Assembly (NCBI GenBank): GCA_041287425.1
Contig: JBEULG010000011.1
Span: forward strand, 62,001 to 126,000
Length of the DNA stretch: 64,000 nt
DNA from: JAFGSI01 sp041287425
GTDB lineage: Bacteria; Chloroflexota; Anaerolineae; Anaerolineales; Villigracilaceae
Direction of reading: 5' to 3'
A program made the translations under genes and the position numbers. Numbering within the stretch: position 1 is the stretch's first letter; each line of letters begins with the position of its first letter. Below the pieces are notes generated by a model. It searched no databases, was not told where the DNA came from, and worked only from the letters and a program-made list of their open reading frames with translations. Below are positions 15,051 to 23,742 of the stretch, in pieces.

Positions 15051-17825
15051 ATGAACAGAAAAATACACTTGCCCTGGTTATTTCATCTCCCCACTTTGTT
15101 GATTGCACTGATTGCCGTTGCCATGCTGGCGCTGACGCCGGTTTGGGCTGTTCGCTACTATCGAACTCCCTTTTTGGGAATGCTGCTCGAGCCGCACGGC
15201 GTGGTGAGCAAAATTTCGGGGGATGGCTGGCCGGCGCGCTCGGCAGGGGCCGAATGGCCCGACCGTTTGATCAGCATCAACGGCCACTTGCTGGCCTATG
15301 ACGATCGGCCCGATCACTGGCTGGCAGAGGGAGACTATCGGCCGGTGGAATTGGTCTTCGAGCAGCGCAATATGGGGCGCTACTCTTTGGCGGTCACGCC
15401 CGTTCAGATGCCGCTCGGCAGTTTTATCGAGTTGTTCGTGGTTCCGTACCTGGTGGGAACGGTTTTCCTGCTCATTGGCGTGTGGGCCTACAGTCTGCGC
15501 CGCAATCTGCGCTCTAGCCGCGCTTTGCTGGTCTTCACCTCGGCGGTCAGCATCACCACCACGACGTTCTTCGACATGAACACTACTCATCATGTAACCG
15601 CCTTGTGGTCGGTGAGCCTGCCGGTGGCTGCGACAGCCTTGATTTACCTGGCTCTGGTGTTTCCGCGCCAGATTACGCTCATCGAACGCTGGCCGTGGGT
15701 GCGTTTCATCCCCTGGTTTCTCTGTTTGGGGATTGCCATACCGGCCTGGCGGGAGGTGATGACGCCCTCCTCGGCGCTGGCATACATTACGGTGTGGCAA
15801 GCCAGTTATGCGTACATGGCCCTGGGTATTGCGATTTTCCTTTTCATGCTGGTCTGGCATATCCTGCGCAGCGATTCGCCGATTGTGCGTCAGCAGAGTC
15901 GCGTTATCGTCTTCGGCGCGGCGCTGGCCTTTGCGCCCATGATGATTTTCTACCTTTTGCCGACGGCTTTCAGCACCAGTCCGCAGGAATTCCGCTCGGC
16001 GATTTACTTTCCGCTGTTGATTTTGCTGCCCCTGTCCATCACATATGCCATCCTGCGTTATCGCCTGCTGGACGTAGATCGCGTGTTGGGCAAGGCGCTC
16101 ATCTATGCCCTGACGACAGCCGCCGCCCTGGCCGCGTTTTACGGCTTGCTGAACGTATTCTCTTACGCTTTGCGGCGCACCATAACTGCCGACAATCCCT
16201 GGCTGATTGCGCTTTATCTGCTCTTGCTGGTCTTTGGCCTGATGCCGTTGCGCAATCTGATGCAGCGGCTGATCGACCGCCTGTTTTACCGCTCGCCCGC
16301 CGATTATCAACGCGTCCTCAACAATCTGGCGACCGGTCTGGTCATCACGCCCGACATCGAGCGCACCGTCGAGTTGCTGAATCAGCAGATTGGCCTGTCT
16401 CTGGCGCCCGAGTCGTTTGTCGTTTATCTCTACGATGACGACCAGGCGCTCTATTTGGTTGGCGGGCGGCGAGAGGGCGATTATCCTGCCTTCGACACCG
16501 AGCATCCTCTGGTTCGATTGCTGCGCCAGGCGAAGTCGGCCTTGTGGTTTCCGCCCGAAGCCACCTTGCCCCTGGACCTGGCCGCCTCGGAGGAATTTCA
16601 GCGCTTGCAATGCCGGGCTTTCGTCCCGCTGCGTTATGAGGGCAGCCTGATTGGCTTCATGGCGCTCGGCATGCGCCGTTCTGGCGACCCATACAGCCAG
16701 GAGGATTTGAACTTCCTTTCCACGGTAGGGGGGCAGTCAACCCTGGCTCTCGAAAACGCCCGCTTGTTTGCCAATCTGCGCCGCACCCTTGATCAGACCC
16801 TGGAAATGAAAAACCTGATGGATGACATTTTCGCCTCGATTGCGACCGGTGTCATCACGACGGATATCCAACGTCAAATCACGCTCTTCAACCAGGCCGC
16901 CGAGCGCATTTTAGGGATGCCGGTCGAGCAGGTGGTGGGGAAACGCCTGCCCGAGGCGCTGCCGCAAATCTGTCAGGAACTGGAAGAGGCTGCCTGCGGC
17001 GCCGTCGAGCGCGGCGAAGTGACTCTCGGCAAGGATGTGACCGCCTCCATCCCCTCGCGCGGCGATCTTTATTTGCGCCTCTCCTGTTCCCCCCTGCGGG
17101 ATGCCTATCTGGGCACCAAAGGCGCCACCATTGTCCTGGAGGACTTGACCGAGCGCCGCCGGCTGGAGGCCGAGCAAGAACGCATCCGTCAGACGTTCGG
17201 GCGCGTGGTAGCCCCCCGCATCCGCGACCGCCTGCTGTCTGACCCCAGCCATCTGCGCCTTGACGGTACCCGCCAGCGGGTCACCATTCTCTTTGCCGAT
17301 CTGAAAGGTTTCACCGGCTTCAGCGAAGTTCATGACCCCGAACTCATCTTCCGCGTTTTGAACGATTATCTGTCCCTGGCGGCGCAAGCCATTCTTGAGG
17401 AGGAAGGCACGCTGGACAAATTCATGGGTGACGCCGTCATGGCTTTGTGGAATGTCCCCGACCCGCAGGAGGACCACGCTTTGCGGGCCGTGCGCGCTGC
17501 TCTGCAAATCATCGAGCGTGCCCGCCAGGCGCATCTGCGCCTCAGCAATCCCGATCATCACCTCTTGTTCCGCATCGGCGTCACCACCGGCGAGGCGATG
17601 GTGGGCAATGTAGGGACGCGCGAACTCTTCAATTACACCGCCATTGGGGATGTGGTCAACCTGGCGCAGCGACTGGAGACCACCGCCCACCCCGGTCAGA
17701 TTCTGATTGACCACGCCACCTTCTCGCTGGTTGGAAGGCACGTGGTTGCCGCGCCGATGGAGCCCATTCAAGTGAGGGGGCGCACCCAGCCGGTGGCCGT
17801 TTACGCTTTGCAGAAGTTGAAGTGA
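15051..17825 (+). CDS. Membrane adenylate cyclase (class III) with PDZ-like, GAF and PAS modules
   Basis: 924 aa. A first transmembrane helix (about 12-32) leads to an extracytoplasmic PDZ-like segment (GVVSKISGDGWPARSAGAEW, DRLISINGHLL). A multi-helix membrane region follows to about 400, then a GAF domain (about 425-575), a PAS domain (about 585-700) and a class III cyclase domain (about 735-924). Catalytic features are the metal Asp in FADLKGFTGF, DKFMGDAVMALW with the second metal Asp, and NYTAIGDVVNLAQRLE, whose Thr favours ATP over GTP. A TATAAT box lies at 15011-15016. It is the only cyclase in the window. Confidence 0.86.
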   Translation: MNRKIHLPWLFHLPTLLIALIAVAMLALTPVWAVRYYRTPFLGMLLEPHGVVSKISGDGWPARSAGAEWPDRLISINGHLLAYDDRPDHWLAEGDYRPVELVFEQRNMGRYSLAVTPVQMPLGSFIELFVVPYLVGTVFLLIGVWAYSLRRNLRSSRALLVFTSAVSITTTTFFDMNTTHHVTALWSVSLPVAATALIYLALVFPRQITLIERWPWVRFIPWFLCLGIAIPAWREVMTPSSALAYITVWQASYAYMALGIAIFLFMLVWHILRSDSPIVRQQSRVIVFGAALAFAPMMIFYLLPTAFSTSPQEFRSAIYFPLLILLPLSITYAILRYRLLDVDRVLGKALIYALTTAAALAAFYGLLNVFSYALRRTITADNPWLIALYLLLLVFGLMPLRNLMQRLIDRLFYRSPADYQRVLNNLATGLVITPDIERTVELLNQQIGLSLAPESFVVYLYDDDQALYLVGGRREGDYPAFDTEHPLVRLLRQAKSALWFPPEATLPLDLAASEEFQRLQCRAFVPLRYEGSLIGFMALGMRRSGDPYSQEDLNFLSTVGGQSTLALENARLFANLRRTLDQTLEMKNLMDDIFASIATGVITTDIQRQITLFNQAAERILGMPVEQVVGKRLPEALPQICQELEEAACGAVERGEVTLGKDVTASIPSRGDLYLRLSCSPLRDAYLGTKGATIVLEDLTERRRLEAEQERIRQTFGRVVAPRIRDRLLSDPSHLRLDGTRQRVTILFADLKGFTGFSEVHDPELIFRVLNDYLSLAAQAILEEEGTLDKFMGDAVMALWNVPDPQEDHALRAVRAALQIIERARQAHLRLSNPDHHLLFRIGVTTGEAMVGNVGTRELFNYTAIGDVVNLAQRLETTAHPGQILIDHATFSLVGRHVVAAPMEPIQVRGRTQPVAVYALQKLK

Positions 17826-17868
17826 GCCGCCTCGAAGCGGCGAAATCCGGTTTGCGGGAGAGTGGGCA

Positions 17869-18513
17869 ATGCTCAAACGCTATCATCGTCTCATTACCGA
17901 GCGAGCGCTGGCAGGATGCGTGGATAGGCGCGCCCTGGAAGCAATCATCGCGGCCAATTTGCATCAGGATCACCTCCTGACCGGTCAGATCGGTCATCCG
18001 GAGTTTCATTTCGATGATAATGCCTTCGCCGCCAGCGCGGCGTATCTGGAAGCCCAGCGCGAGCGGGCGCGGCAGGCGCTTCGACAAAACCGGCCGCTTG
18101 CTGCCTGGAAAGCCTTCGGACGCCTCATTCATACCGCTCAGGATTTGTACGCCCACAGCAATTACGTCCGTCTATGGCTGGAACGTCATCCTGCTGAGGC
18201 CCGGCCGCCAGTTGAGACAATTGATCCGTGCGATGAGGCTGTCCTGACCAGTCCGGCGCTTCATTCCGGCAAGGTGTACTATGTTCTCGAACTCGCCAGC
18301 CTTCTGCCTCCCCTGCGCGACTGGGCGCTGGCCCATCTGCCGCCCGATTCTCACGCCTGGATGAACCTGGATTCTCCAGACCGCGGCCCTCTATTCGATT
18401 ACGCCCTCGAGGCGGCAATCAAGCGGACCCGCCTCGAGTATGAACGCACGTTGAACGATCTGCCGGCGGCCCAGGCGGCCCTGTTTGCCGGACACCCCCC
18501 TTCAGCGGACTGA
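17869..18513 (+). CDS. Zinc-dependent phospholipase C / Het-C-like protein
   Basis: 214 aa. The segment GRLIHTAQDLYAHSNYV is the hallmark of the zinc phospholipase C/Het-C group (His and Asp zinc ligands), and further metal-ligand candidates occur in ANLHQDH and HPEFHFDD. The protein is shorter than secreted phospholipases and lacks a signal peptide, so it acts in the cytoplasm or is not a classical enzyme. It stands alone, 43 bases after the cyclase. The family assignment rests on this motif only. Confidence 0.62.
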   Translation: MLKRYHRLITERALAGCVDRRALEAIIAANLHQDHLLTGQIGHPEFHFDDNAFAASAAYLEAQRERARQALRQNRPLAAWKAFGRLIHTAQDLYAHSNYVRLWLERHPAEARPPVETIDPCDEAVLTSPALHSGKVYYVLELASLLPPLRDWALAHLPPDSHAWMNLDSPDRGPLFDYALEAAIKRTRLEYERTLNDLPAAQAALFAGHPPSAD

Positions 18514-18578
18514 TTCGATGGCCCAGATGCATCCAGGGCGGGCAGGCAGTGCGCCCCGGCTGCAATTCCCTTGCGAGG

Positions 18579-18584
18579 TATAAT
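18579..18584 (+). promoter_or_regulatory. -10 box of yqeY, leaderless arrangement
   Basis: TATAAT, then six bases (GACCTT), then the ATG at 18591. There is no Shine-Dalgarno sequence at a usable distance. Confidence 0.6.
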
Positions 18585-18590
18585 GACCTT

Positions 18591-19043
18591 ATGGACACGA
18601 AAAACAAACTGGAAACTGCCCTGAAAGAGGCCGTGAAAGCCGGTGATGAGATCCGCAAGCGCACCATCCGTATGGCGCTGGCGGCCATCAAACAGGCGGA
18701 GATCGACCGCCAGACCACGCTGGACGAAGCGGCTGTGATTTCCTTGCTCCAGAAAGAAGTCAAGTTGCGCAAGGAAGCGCTGGAAGAAGCCCGGACTGCC
18801 AAGCGCGCCGATTTGGCGGCCGCGGCTGAAGCGGAGATCGCCGTCGTCAACGAATTCTTGCCCCAAAGTCTGAGCGAGCAGGAATTGCAAACGCTCGTCC
18901 AGGCGGCGATTGCCGAGGCGGGAGCGACCTCGCCCGCCGATATGGGCCGGGTGATGAAACTGCTGATGCCGCGCCTGGCCGGCCGTGCCCCCGGCGACCA
19001 GGTCAGCGCGTTGGTGCGCCAACTGTTGCAGGGTCAATCGTGA
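18591..19043 (+). CDS. yqeY: GatB/YqeY domain protein
   Basis: 150 aa, almost entirely helical. It matches the stand-alone YqeY family, related to the tail domain of GatB of the Asp-tRNA(Asn)/Glu-tRNA(Gln) amidotransferase: LKEAVKAGDEIRKRTIRMAL at the start, VVNEFLPQSLSEQEL in the middle and DMGRVMKLLMPRLAGRA near the end. The exact role is not established for the family. The ATG at 18591 gives the standard length and follows a TATAAT by six bases. A 7TM-HD gene starts 16 bases after the stop. Confidence 0.9.
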   Translation: MDTKNKLETALKEAVKAGDEIRKRTIRMALAAIKQAEIDRQTTLDEAAVISLLQKEVKLRKEALEEARTAKRADLAAAAEAEIAVVNEFLPQSLSEQELQTLVQAAIAEAGATSPADMGRVMKLLMPRLAGRAPGDQVSALVRQLLQGQS

Positions 19044-19059
19044 GGCTGGCGGACTGTTG

Positions 19060-21177
19060 ATGAGCGATTCTCGTCCGGTGCGGCATTTCGCCTGGTTTTC
19101 CGGCCTGATTCTGGTTTGCGTCAGCATCTTGTCCTACCTGGCATTGATTCAGCCCTGGGCGCTGCGCCAGGAACAAGTCTCGATTGTCGAAAACGAAGTT
19201 GCCGCGCAGGATTTTCGCGCTCCCTACGACTTCCAGTACATCAGCGAGGTGCGCACCGAGCAGGCGCGCCGCGAGGCCGAGCGGGCTGTTCAGCCGGTCT
19301 ATGCCCCGCCCGATCCACGCTTGGGGCGCGAACAGTTCGACCGCCTCGATTCGGTGCTGGGGGAGGTTGCCGTCATTCGCGCCGACCAGCACTTGAGCAT
19401 CGAGGAAAAAAAGGCGGCTGTTGAGGCCATTGCGGCCCTCGAGCTGCGGCCCGAATCGATTGACCTTTTGCTGCGCCTCTCAAACACCCGCTGGGAAAAA
19501 GTGCGCGCTGCTGCCCTCAGTGTCTTGGAGCAGGCGATGCGGACTCCCATTCGCAATCAGGATTTGCCGGTCGCCCGCGCCGGTTTGCCGCTGTTGGTCA
19601 GTCCCAGCGCCGGTCTGACGCAGGTCGAGACCGACCTGGTTGTTGAATTGGTCTCCCCCTTCGTTGTCCCGAACAGTTTTTACAGCCCCGAACTGACCGA
19701 GGCAGCCCGCCAGGCCGCCCGTGAGGCGGTCGAACCGGTCATCCAGTCTTACAAACAGGGACAAACCATTGTTTCGAGTGGCGAAATCATCACTCCCGCC
19801 CACTACGAAGCCCTGACCGAATGCGGCCTGGTGACGCCAACCAATTTTGCCAATCGTTACGTTGGGGCGGCAGCCATCGTGTTTGCTTCGGCGCTTTTCA
19901 CTGTGCTCTACTTTGTCCGCCGCCGGACGCCGCCGCTTCAGGACCTGCGCGGCATGCTGGTCTTTTCGGCCATCCTGCTCGTTTTTCTGGTGGGGGCGCG
20001 CATCGTCTTGCCCAACCGCAGCATCTTGCCCTACCTCTATCCACTGCCGGCCTTTGGCTTGCTTGTTTCGGTCCTCTTCGGCATGGAAAGCGGGATGGTC
20101 TTCAGCCTGCTGATGAGCATCCTGGTCGCTTACGGCATGCCCGATGGCCAGTGGCTTTTGCCCTATTACCTGTTGACCAGCCTGTGCGGCGTGCTGGCGC
20201 TTGGCCGGGCTCGCCGTCTGGGGCAGTTCTTGTACGCCGCCGGGGCGATTGCCGCTTCCGGCATAATGCTGATTGTGGCTTACCGCTTCCCCTTTACCGA
20301 AATTGACTGGATCGGTCTGTTGACTTTGCTGGGCGCGGCCGTCTTCTACGGCGTGGCCTCCCCTAGTTTGACCCTGCCCTTCCAATACATCCTTTCGCAG
20401 TTTCTCGGCCTGACCACCGCCTTGCAACTCCTTGAAATTTCGCGCCCCGATTCGCCGCTGCTCAAATATTTCTTGCAGCGCGCCCCCGGCACCTATCAAC
20501 ATAGTTTGCAGGTTGCCAACCTGGCCGAACAGGCTGCCGAGCGCATCGGGGCCGATGGCTTGCTGACGCGCGTCGCAGCCCTCTTCCACGATGTCGGCAA
20601 GGCGGCCAACCCGCTCTTCTTCGTCGAAAACCAACCCCCCGACCAAATCGACTCCCACGATGACATGCCGCCGCTCGAAGCCGCCGCGCACATCATCCGC
20701 CATGTCGAAGACGGCCTCAAACTGGCGCGCAAATACCGTCTGCCGCGCCGCCTGCTCGACTTCATCTCTGAACATCACGGCACACTGGTTGCCCGCTATC
20801 AATACAACCGCGCCGTCGAAGCCGCCGGCGGAGACGCATCCCAAGTCGACCTCGAACGCTTCCGCTATCCCGGCCCGAAGCCGCGCTCGCGCGAGACCGC
20901 CATCCTGATGTTGGCCGATGGCGTGGAAGCGCGCGCCCGCGCCCAGCGTCCGCAGAACGACGAGCAGATGTACGAAATGGTGCGCGGCGTCATCGCCCAT
21001 GTTCAGAAAGACGGCCAGCTCGATCATGCACCTCTGACGCAAAAGGATTTGCAAGAGATCGCCGAGTCGTTCGTCTCTACGCTGCGGGTCACGTACCATC
21101 CTCGTCTGGAATATCCCAAAGATTTGTCGGAAGTTTCGCCGCCCCCTCCCCCCTCCCGCCCCCGGAGCCGGAAATGA
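19060..21177 (+). CDS. 7TM-HD family phosphodiesterase (PgpH-like)
   Basis: 705 aa. Layout as in PgpH: one N-terminal transmembrane helix, a large extracytoplasmic 7TMR-HDED domain (about 45-270), seven transmembrane helices (about 275-450) and a cytoplasmic HD domain with HSLQVANLAEQAAERI, FHDVGKAANP and SEHHGTLVARY. PgpH in Firmicutes hydrolyses cyclic-di-AMP; the same activity here is inferred. The ATG at 19060 places the first membrane helix correctly; an upstream in-frame extension overlaps yqeY. It overlaps ybeY by four bases, a common cluster. Confidence 0.9.
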   Translation: MSDSRPVRHFAWFSGLILVCVSILSYLALIQPWALRQEQVSIVENEVAAQDFRAPYDFQYISEVRTEQARREAERAVQPVYAPPDPRLGREQFDRLDSVLGEVAVIRADQHLSIEEKKAAVEAIAALELRPESIDLLLRLSNTRWEKVRAAALSVLEQAMRTPIRNQDLPVARAGLPLLVSPSAGLTQVETDLVVELVSPFVVPNSFYSPELTEAARQAAREAVEPVIQSYKQGQTIVSSGEIITPAHYEALTECGLVTPTNFANRYVGAAAIVFASALFTVLYFVRRRTPPLQDLRGMLVFSAILLVFLVGARIVLPNRSILPYLYPLPAFGLLVSVLFGMESGMVFSLLMSILVAYGMPDGQWLLPYYLLTSLCGVLALGRARRLGQFLYAAGAIAASGIMLIVAYRFPFTEIDWIGLLTLLGAAVFYGVASPSLTLPFQYILSQFLGLTTALQLLEISRPDSPLLKYFLQRAPGTYQHSLQVANLAEQAAERIGADGLLTRVAALFHDVGKAANPLFFVENQPPDQIDSHDDMPPLEAAAHIIRHVEDGLKLARKYRLPRRLLDFISEHHGTLVARYQYNRAVEAAGGDASQVDLERFRYPGPKPRSRETAILMLADGVEARARAQRPQNDEQMYEMVRGVIAHVQKDGQLDHAPLTQKDLQEIAESFVSTLRVTYHPRLEYPKDLSEVSPPPPPSRPRSRK

Positions 21178-21626
21178 TTTTTCTCGACCTCGACCCTGCC
21201 CTTACCCCTCTGCCGGCCGCCGACTTGCTCAGGCGCGCCGCCCAGGCGACCCTGGACCTGCACGCCGCGTTTGACGCCGACCTGACCCTCGTGCTGACTG
21301 GCGACGAAGCCATCCGCGACCTGAATCGCCGCTACCGGCAAATCGACGCCCCGACCGATGTGCTGGCCTTCCCGGCTGGCGACGCCGATCCAGAGACGGG
21401 CCGTCTCTACCTGGGCGACGTCATCCTTTCCTTGGCGCGCGCCGCCGACCAGGCAGCGGCGGGCGATCACCCGCTCGAGGCCGAGTTGCAATTGTTGGTC
21501 GTGCACGGCGTCCTGCACCTGCTCGGCCACGACCACGCCGACAGCGAGGACAAAGACCGAATGTGGGCTGCCCAGGCCGAAGTCCTGGCGCATCTCGGCC
21601 TTCCGCCGACTATCCTCCATGAATAA
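21174..21626 (+). CDS. ybeY: YbeY endoribonuclease / rRNA maturation factor
   Basis: 150 aa. The zinc-binding signature HGVLHLLGHDH is intact, preceded by the substrate-side motif YRQIDAPTDVLAFP. YbeY takes part in 16S rRNA 3'-end processing and ribosome quality control. The start codon overlaps the upstream HD gene (ATGA) and the last eight bases overlap dgkA, so the three genes form one operon. Confidence 0.94.
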   Translation: MIFLDLDPALTPLPAADLLRRAAQATLDLHAAFDADLTLVLTGDEAIRDLNRRYRQIDAPTDVLAFPAGDADPETGRLYLGDVILSLARAADQAAAGDHPLEAELQLLVVHGVLHLLGHDHADSEDKDRMWAAQAEVLAHLGLPPTILHE

Positions 21627-22005
21627 ATTTGCCTATTTCTTCGTTTCGCGTTACCGCGCTTTCGGCCACGCCTTTCGAGGCTGGTGGTATGTCATTCGCA
21701 CCCAGCGCAACGCCTGGATTCACGCCCTGGCGACGGCCCTGGTGGTCCTGCTGACGGCCTGGCTGGGCTTGCCGGCGCGCGACTGGGCTGTTTTGTTGGT
21801 GACCATCGCCCTGGTCTGGACGGCGGAATTCATCAACACGGCCCTCGAAGCGGTGGTGGACCTGGCCAGTCCTCGGCATCATCCCCTGGCCCGGGTCGGC
21901 AAGGACGTGGGGGCAGCCGCCGTCTTGATTGCCGCCCTGACCTCGGTGCTGGTCGGTTTCCTCATCCTCGGCCCGCCGCTGTGGGCGCGCCTGTTTCCCT
22001 TCTGA
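21619..22005 (+). CDS. dgkA: Diacylglycerol/undecaprenol kinase (DgkA family)
   Basis: 128 aa, a small integral membrane protein with three helices. The family signature EFINTALEAVVDL is present, with the upstream FRGWWYVIRTQRNAWIH region on the cytoplasmic face. These enzymes phosphorylate diacylglycerol or undecaprenol. The start at 21619 overlaps ybeY by eight bases. It converges on the mevalonate operon and is followed by a hairpin at 22038. Confidence 0.92.
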   Translation: MNKFAYFFVSRYRAFGHAFRGWWYVIRTQRNAWIHALATALVVLLTAWLGLPARDWAVLLVTIALVWTAEFINTALEAVVDLASPRHHPLARVGKDVGAAAVLIAALTSVLVGFLILGPPLWARLFPF

Positions 22006-22037
22006 TTTCCCCTCCTCGCCCTCCGAACACCGAAATT

Positions 22038-22072
22038 CAACGACCCGCTTCATCGAGGAAGACGGGTCGTTG
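22038..22072. terminator. Hairpin between convergent dgkA and the DUF35 gene
   Basis: CAACGACCCG (22038-22047) pairs with CGGGTCGTTG (22063-22072), and inside the loop CTTC and GAAG can extend the stem. It lies between two convergent genes, so it can end transcripts from both sides. There is no long T tract on either side. Confidence 0.65.
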
Positions 22073-22100
22073 GCGCTGCTTCGGTGACTGTGCGGGAAAT

Positions 22101-22499
22101 TCAATTCATCGCCGGGCGGAACTTGTAACCGTAAATGAGAATGCCGCGCTCATCTCCATCCTGGCGCAGGCGGCGGGTGACCATTTCGACCGGCATCCCG
22201 ATTTCGACCGGCGTATCGCCCAAATCGGTCAATTGCGCCGTGACCAGCGGCCCTTCTTCCAGTTTGACCAGGGCGACGGTGTAAGGGGCTTTGTCTTCGA
22301 AGCCGGCCGGGGCCTCGTAGATGGTCGTGTACGAATAAACTTCGCCGCGCCCGCTGAAGGTGTAGGGGCTGCGGGCCTCGCCGCCGCAGTTCGGGCAGAC
22401 ATCGCGAGGCGGGAAGATTTTGGCTTCACAATGCGGGCAGATTTCGCCCACCAGCCCGTACCGTTGCTGTTTGAGACGCCAATGGCGGGGAATTTCCAT
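22101..22499 (-). CDS. DUF35 zinc-ribbon/OB-fold protein of the mevalonate operon
   Basis: 132 aa. An N-terminal helix (IPRHWRLKQQRYGLVG) precedes a zinc ribbon with CPHC and CPNC pairs spaced by about 15 residues, then an OB-fold. In methanogens a DUF35 protein bridges acetoacetyl-CoA thiolase and HMG-CoA synthase so that the CoA intermediate is channelled; the same gene trio is here. The start at 22499 follows AAGGAGCAAAGGT; the longer frame to 22556 has no ribosome-binding site. It is the last gene of the operon. Confidence 0.88.
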   Translation of the reverse strand: MEIPRHWRLKQQRYGLVGEICPHCEAKIFPPRDVCPNCGGEARSPYTFSGRGEVYSYTTIYEAPAGFEDKAPYTVALVKLEEGPLVTAQLTDLGDTPVEIGMPVEMVTRRLRQDGDERGILIYGYKFRPAMN

Positions 22500-22562
22500 A
22501 CCTTTGCTCCTTAATTCGACCTGATTATCTCCAATTTTACGACTCGCGACTCTCAAGAACTA

Positions 22563-23723
22563 TCAATCTGCGCGTTTCAGGATGTGGGTCACGGCCGTCG
22601 AGGCCGGCCCGCCCAGCGCCTGGATGAGGGCGCAGCGAGCATCGGGAATCTGATTCGTCCCGGCCTGGCCGCGCAGTTGCAGGGTCGCTTCGACAACCTG
22701 ATAGACGCCAGCCGCGCCGCCGGGGTTGCCGCGCGCCTTGAGGCCGCCCATCGTCGCGCAGGGAATCTTGCCCCGCAGGCCAATCTCCCCGTTGGCGGCC
22801 AGTTTCCATCCCTGACCGCGGACGGCAAATCCGGCTGCCTCGAGCGAGAGCGCGGCATAGATCGAGTAGGCGTCGTAGTATTCGAACAGGTCAATTTGCT
22901 CGCGACTCAGCCCGGCCTTCTTGAGCGCCTGCTCGACCGAGGCCTGAGCGGCGGCGAACCAGAGCGGTTCGGGACGGTTGTGCAGGCCGAGGCTGTCGGA
23001 GACCGAAGCCGAGGCCGCGATTTGCACCAGCGGGTGGGCAAAGTCTTTGGGGAGCAGGTCGCGGCGAGTCAGAATCACGGCCGCCGCGCCGTCGGCGTTG
23101 GGAGCGATATCGAACAGGTTGAGCGGATCGCTGACCATTTCGGCCTTCTGATAGGCTTCCAGCGCGATGGCTTTGCGGTACATGGCATTGGGATTGCCTG
23201 CGCCGTTGGCGTGGGCAGTCAGGGCAAAGCCGGCCAACCCCTCGGGGGGGAGGCTGAATTCGTGCTGATAGCGGCGCATTAGCAGGGCGGCCTGGGCAGT
23301 GGGGGTCAGACCGTGGACAGCCTCAAAGTCGCTGTCGGTGGTGGTCGCCAGGGCGGCCTCGACGTCGGGTCCAATCAGGTCGGTGTACTTTTCGACCCCG
23401 ACCACCAGGGCCACCTCCACCAGGCCGCTGGCGACGGCCATGTAGCCCTGACGGAGCGCCGCCGCGCCCGAGGCGCCGGCCGCCTCGAACGTCTCGGCTT
23501 CGATGCCGGCCAGCCCGCTGAAATCTGCCAGCAGCGTTCCCACATGGGCCTGGCGCGAAAGGTTGGCGGCCAACATGTTGCCGGCGTAGAGCGCCTGGGG
23601 GCGCAGACCGCCCGCGTCTTTGATGGCGGCCAGGATGGCCTTCACCGCCAGCGAACGCAGGGAGAGTTCCCAAAATTCTCCGACCCGTGTTTGGCCGATT
23701 CCGGCAATGACAACCTCGGTCAT
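22563..23723 (-). CDS. Archaeal-type thiolase homologue lacking the catalytic residues
   Basis: 386 aa with a full-length thiolase fold closest to the archaeal acetoacetyl-CoA thiolases paired with HMG-CoA synthase. The nucleophile motif that is EAACASG in that group reads EAAGASG here, so Cys83 is Gly (codon GGC at 23475-23477). The HDC-type motif reads YDA (283-285), and the GHPxGATG motif reads GNPGGAAG (Asn333). The frame is intact and the rest is conserved, so it is probably a structural or altered-function subunit rather than a broken gene. It lies between the HMG-CoA synthase and DUF35 genes. Confidence 0.85.
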   Translation of the reverse strand: MTEVVIAGIGQTRVGEFWELSLRSLAVKAILAAIKDAGGLRPQALYAGNMLAANLSRQAHVGTLLADFSGLAGIEAETFEAAGASGAAALRQGYMAVASGLVEVALVVGVEKYTDLIGPDVEAALATTTDSDFEAVHGLTPTAQAALLMRRYQHEFSLPPEGLAGFALTAHANGAGNPNAMYRKAIALEAYQKAEMVSDPLNLFDIAPNADGAAAVILTRRDLLPKDFAHPLVQIAASASVSDSLGLHNRPEPLWFAAAQASVEQALKKAGLSREQIDLFEYYDAYSIYAALSLEAAGFAVRGQGWKLAANGEIGLRGKIPCATMGGLKARGNPGGAAGVYQVVEATLQLRGQAGTNQIPDARCALIQALGGPASTAVTHILKRAD

Positions 23724-23742
23724 GGTTTCGCCTCCGGATCGG

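Noticed and set aside
15078..16610. A 510-codon minus-strand frame across the cyclase gene
   Set aside because: Antisense to the membrane and GAF part of a well-supported gene; its Gln/Arg/His-rich translation has no domain.
22563..23723. Thiolase as a pseudogene
   Set aside because: No frameshift or premature stop, normal length and good ribosome-binding context; the loss is confined to catalytic positions, which fits a changed function better than decay.
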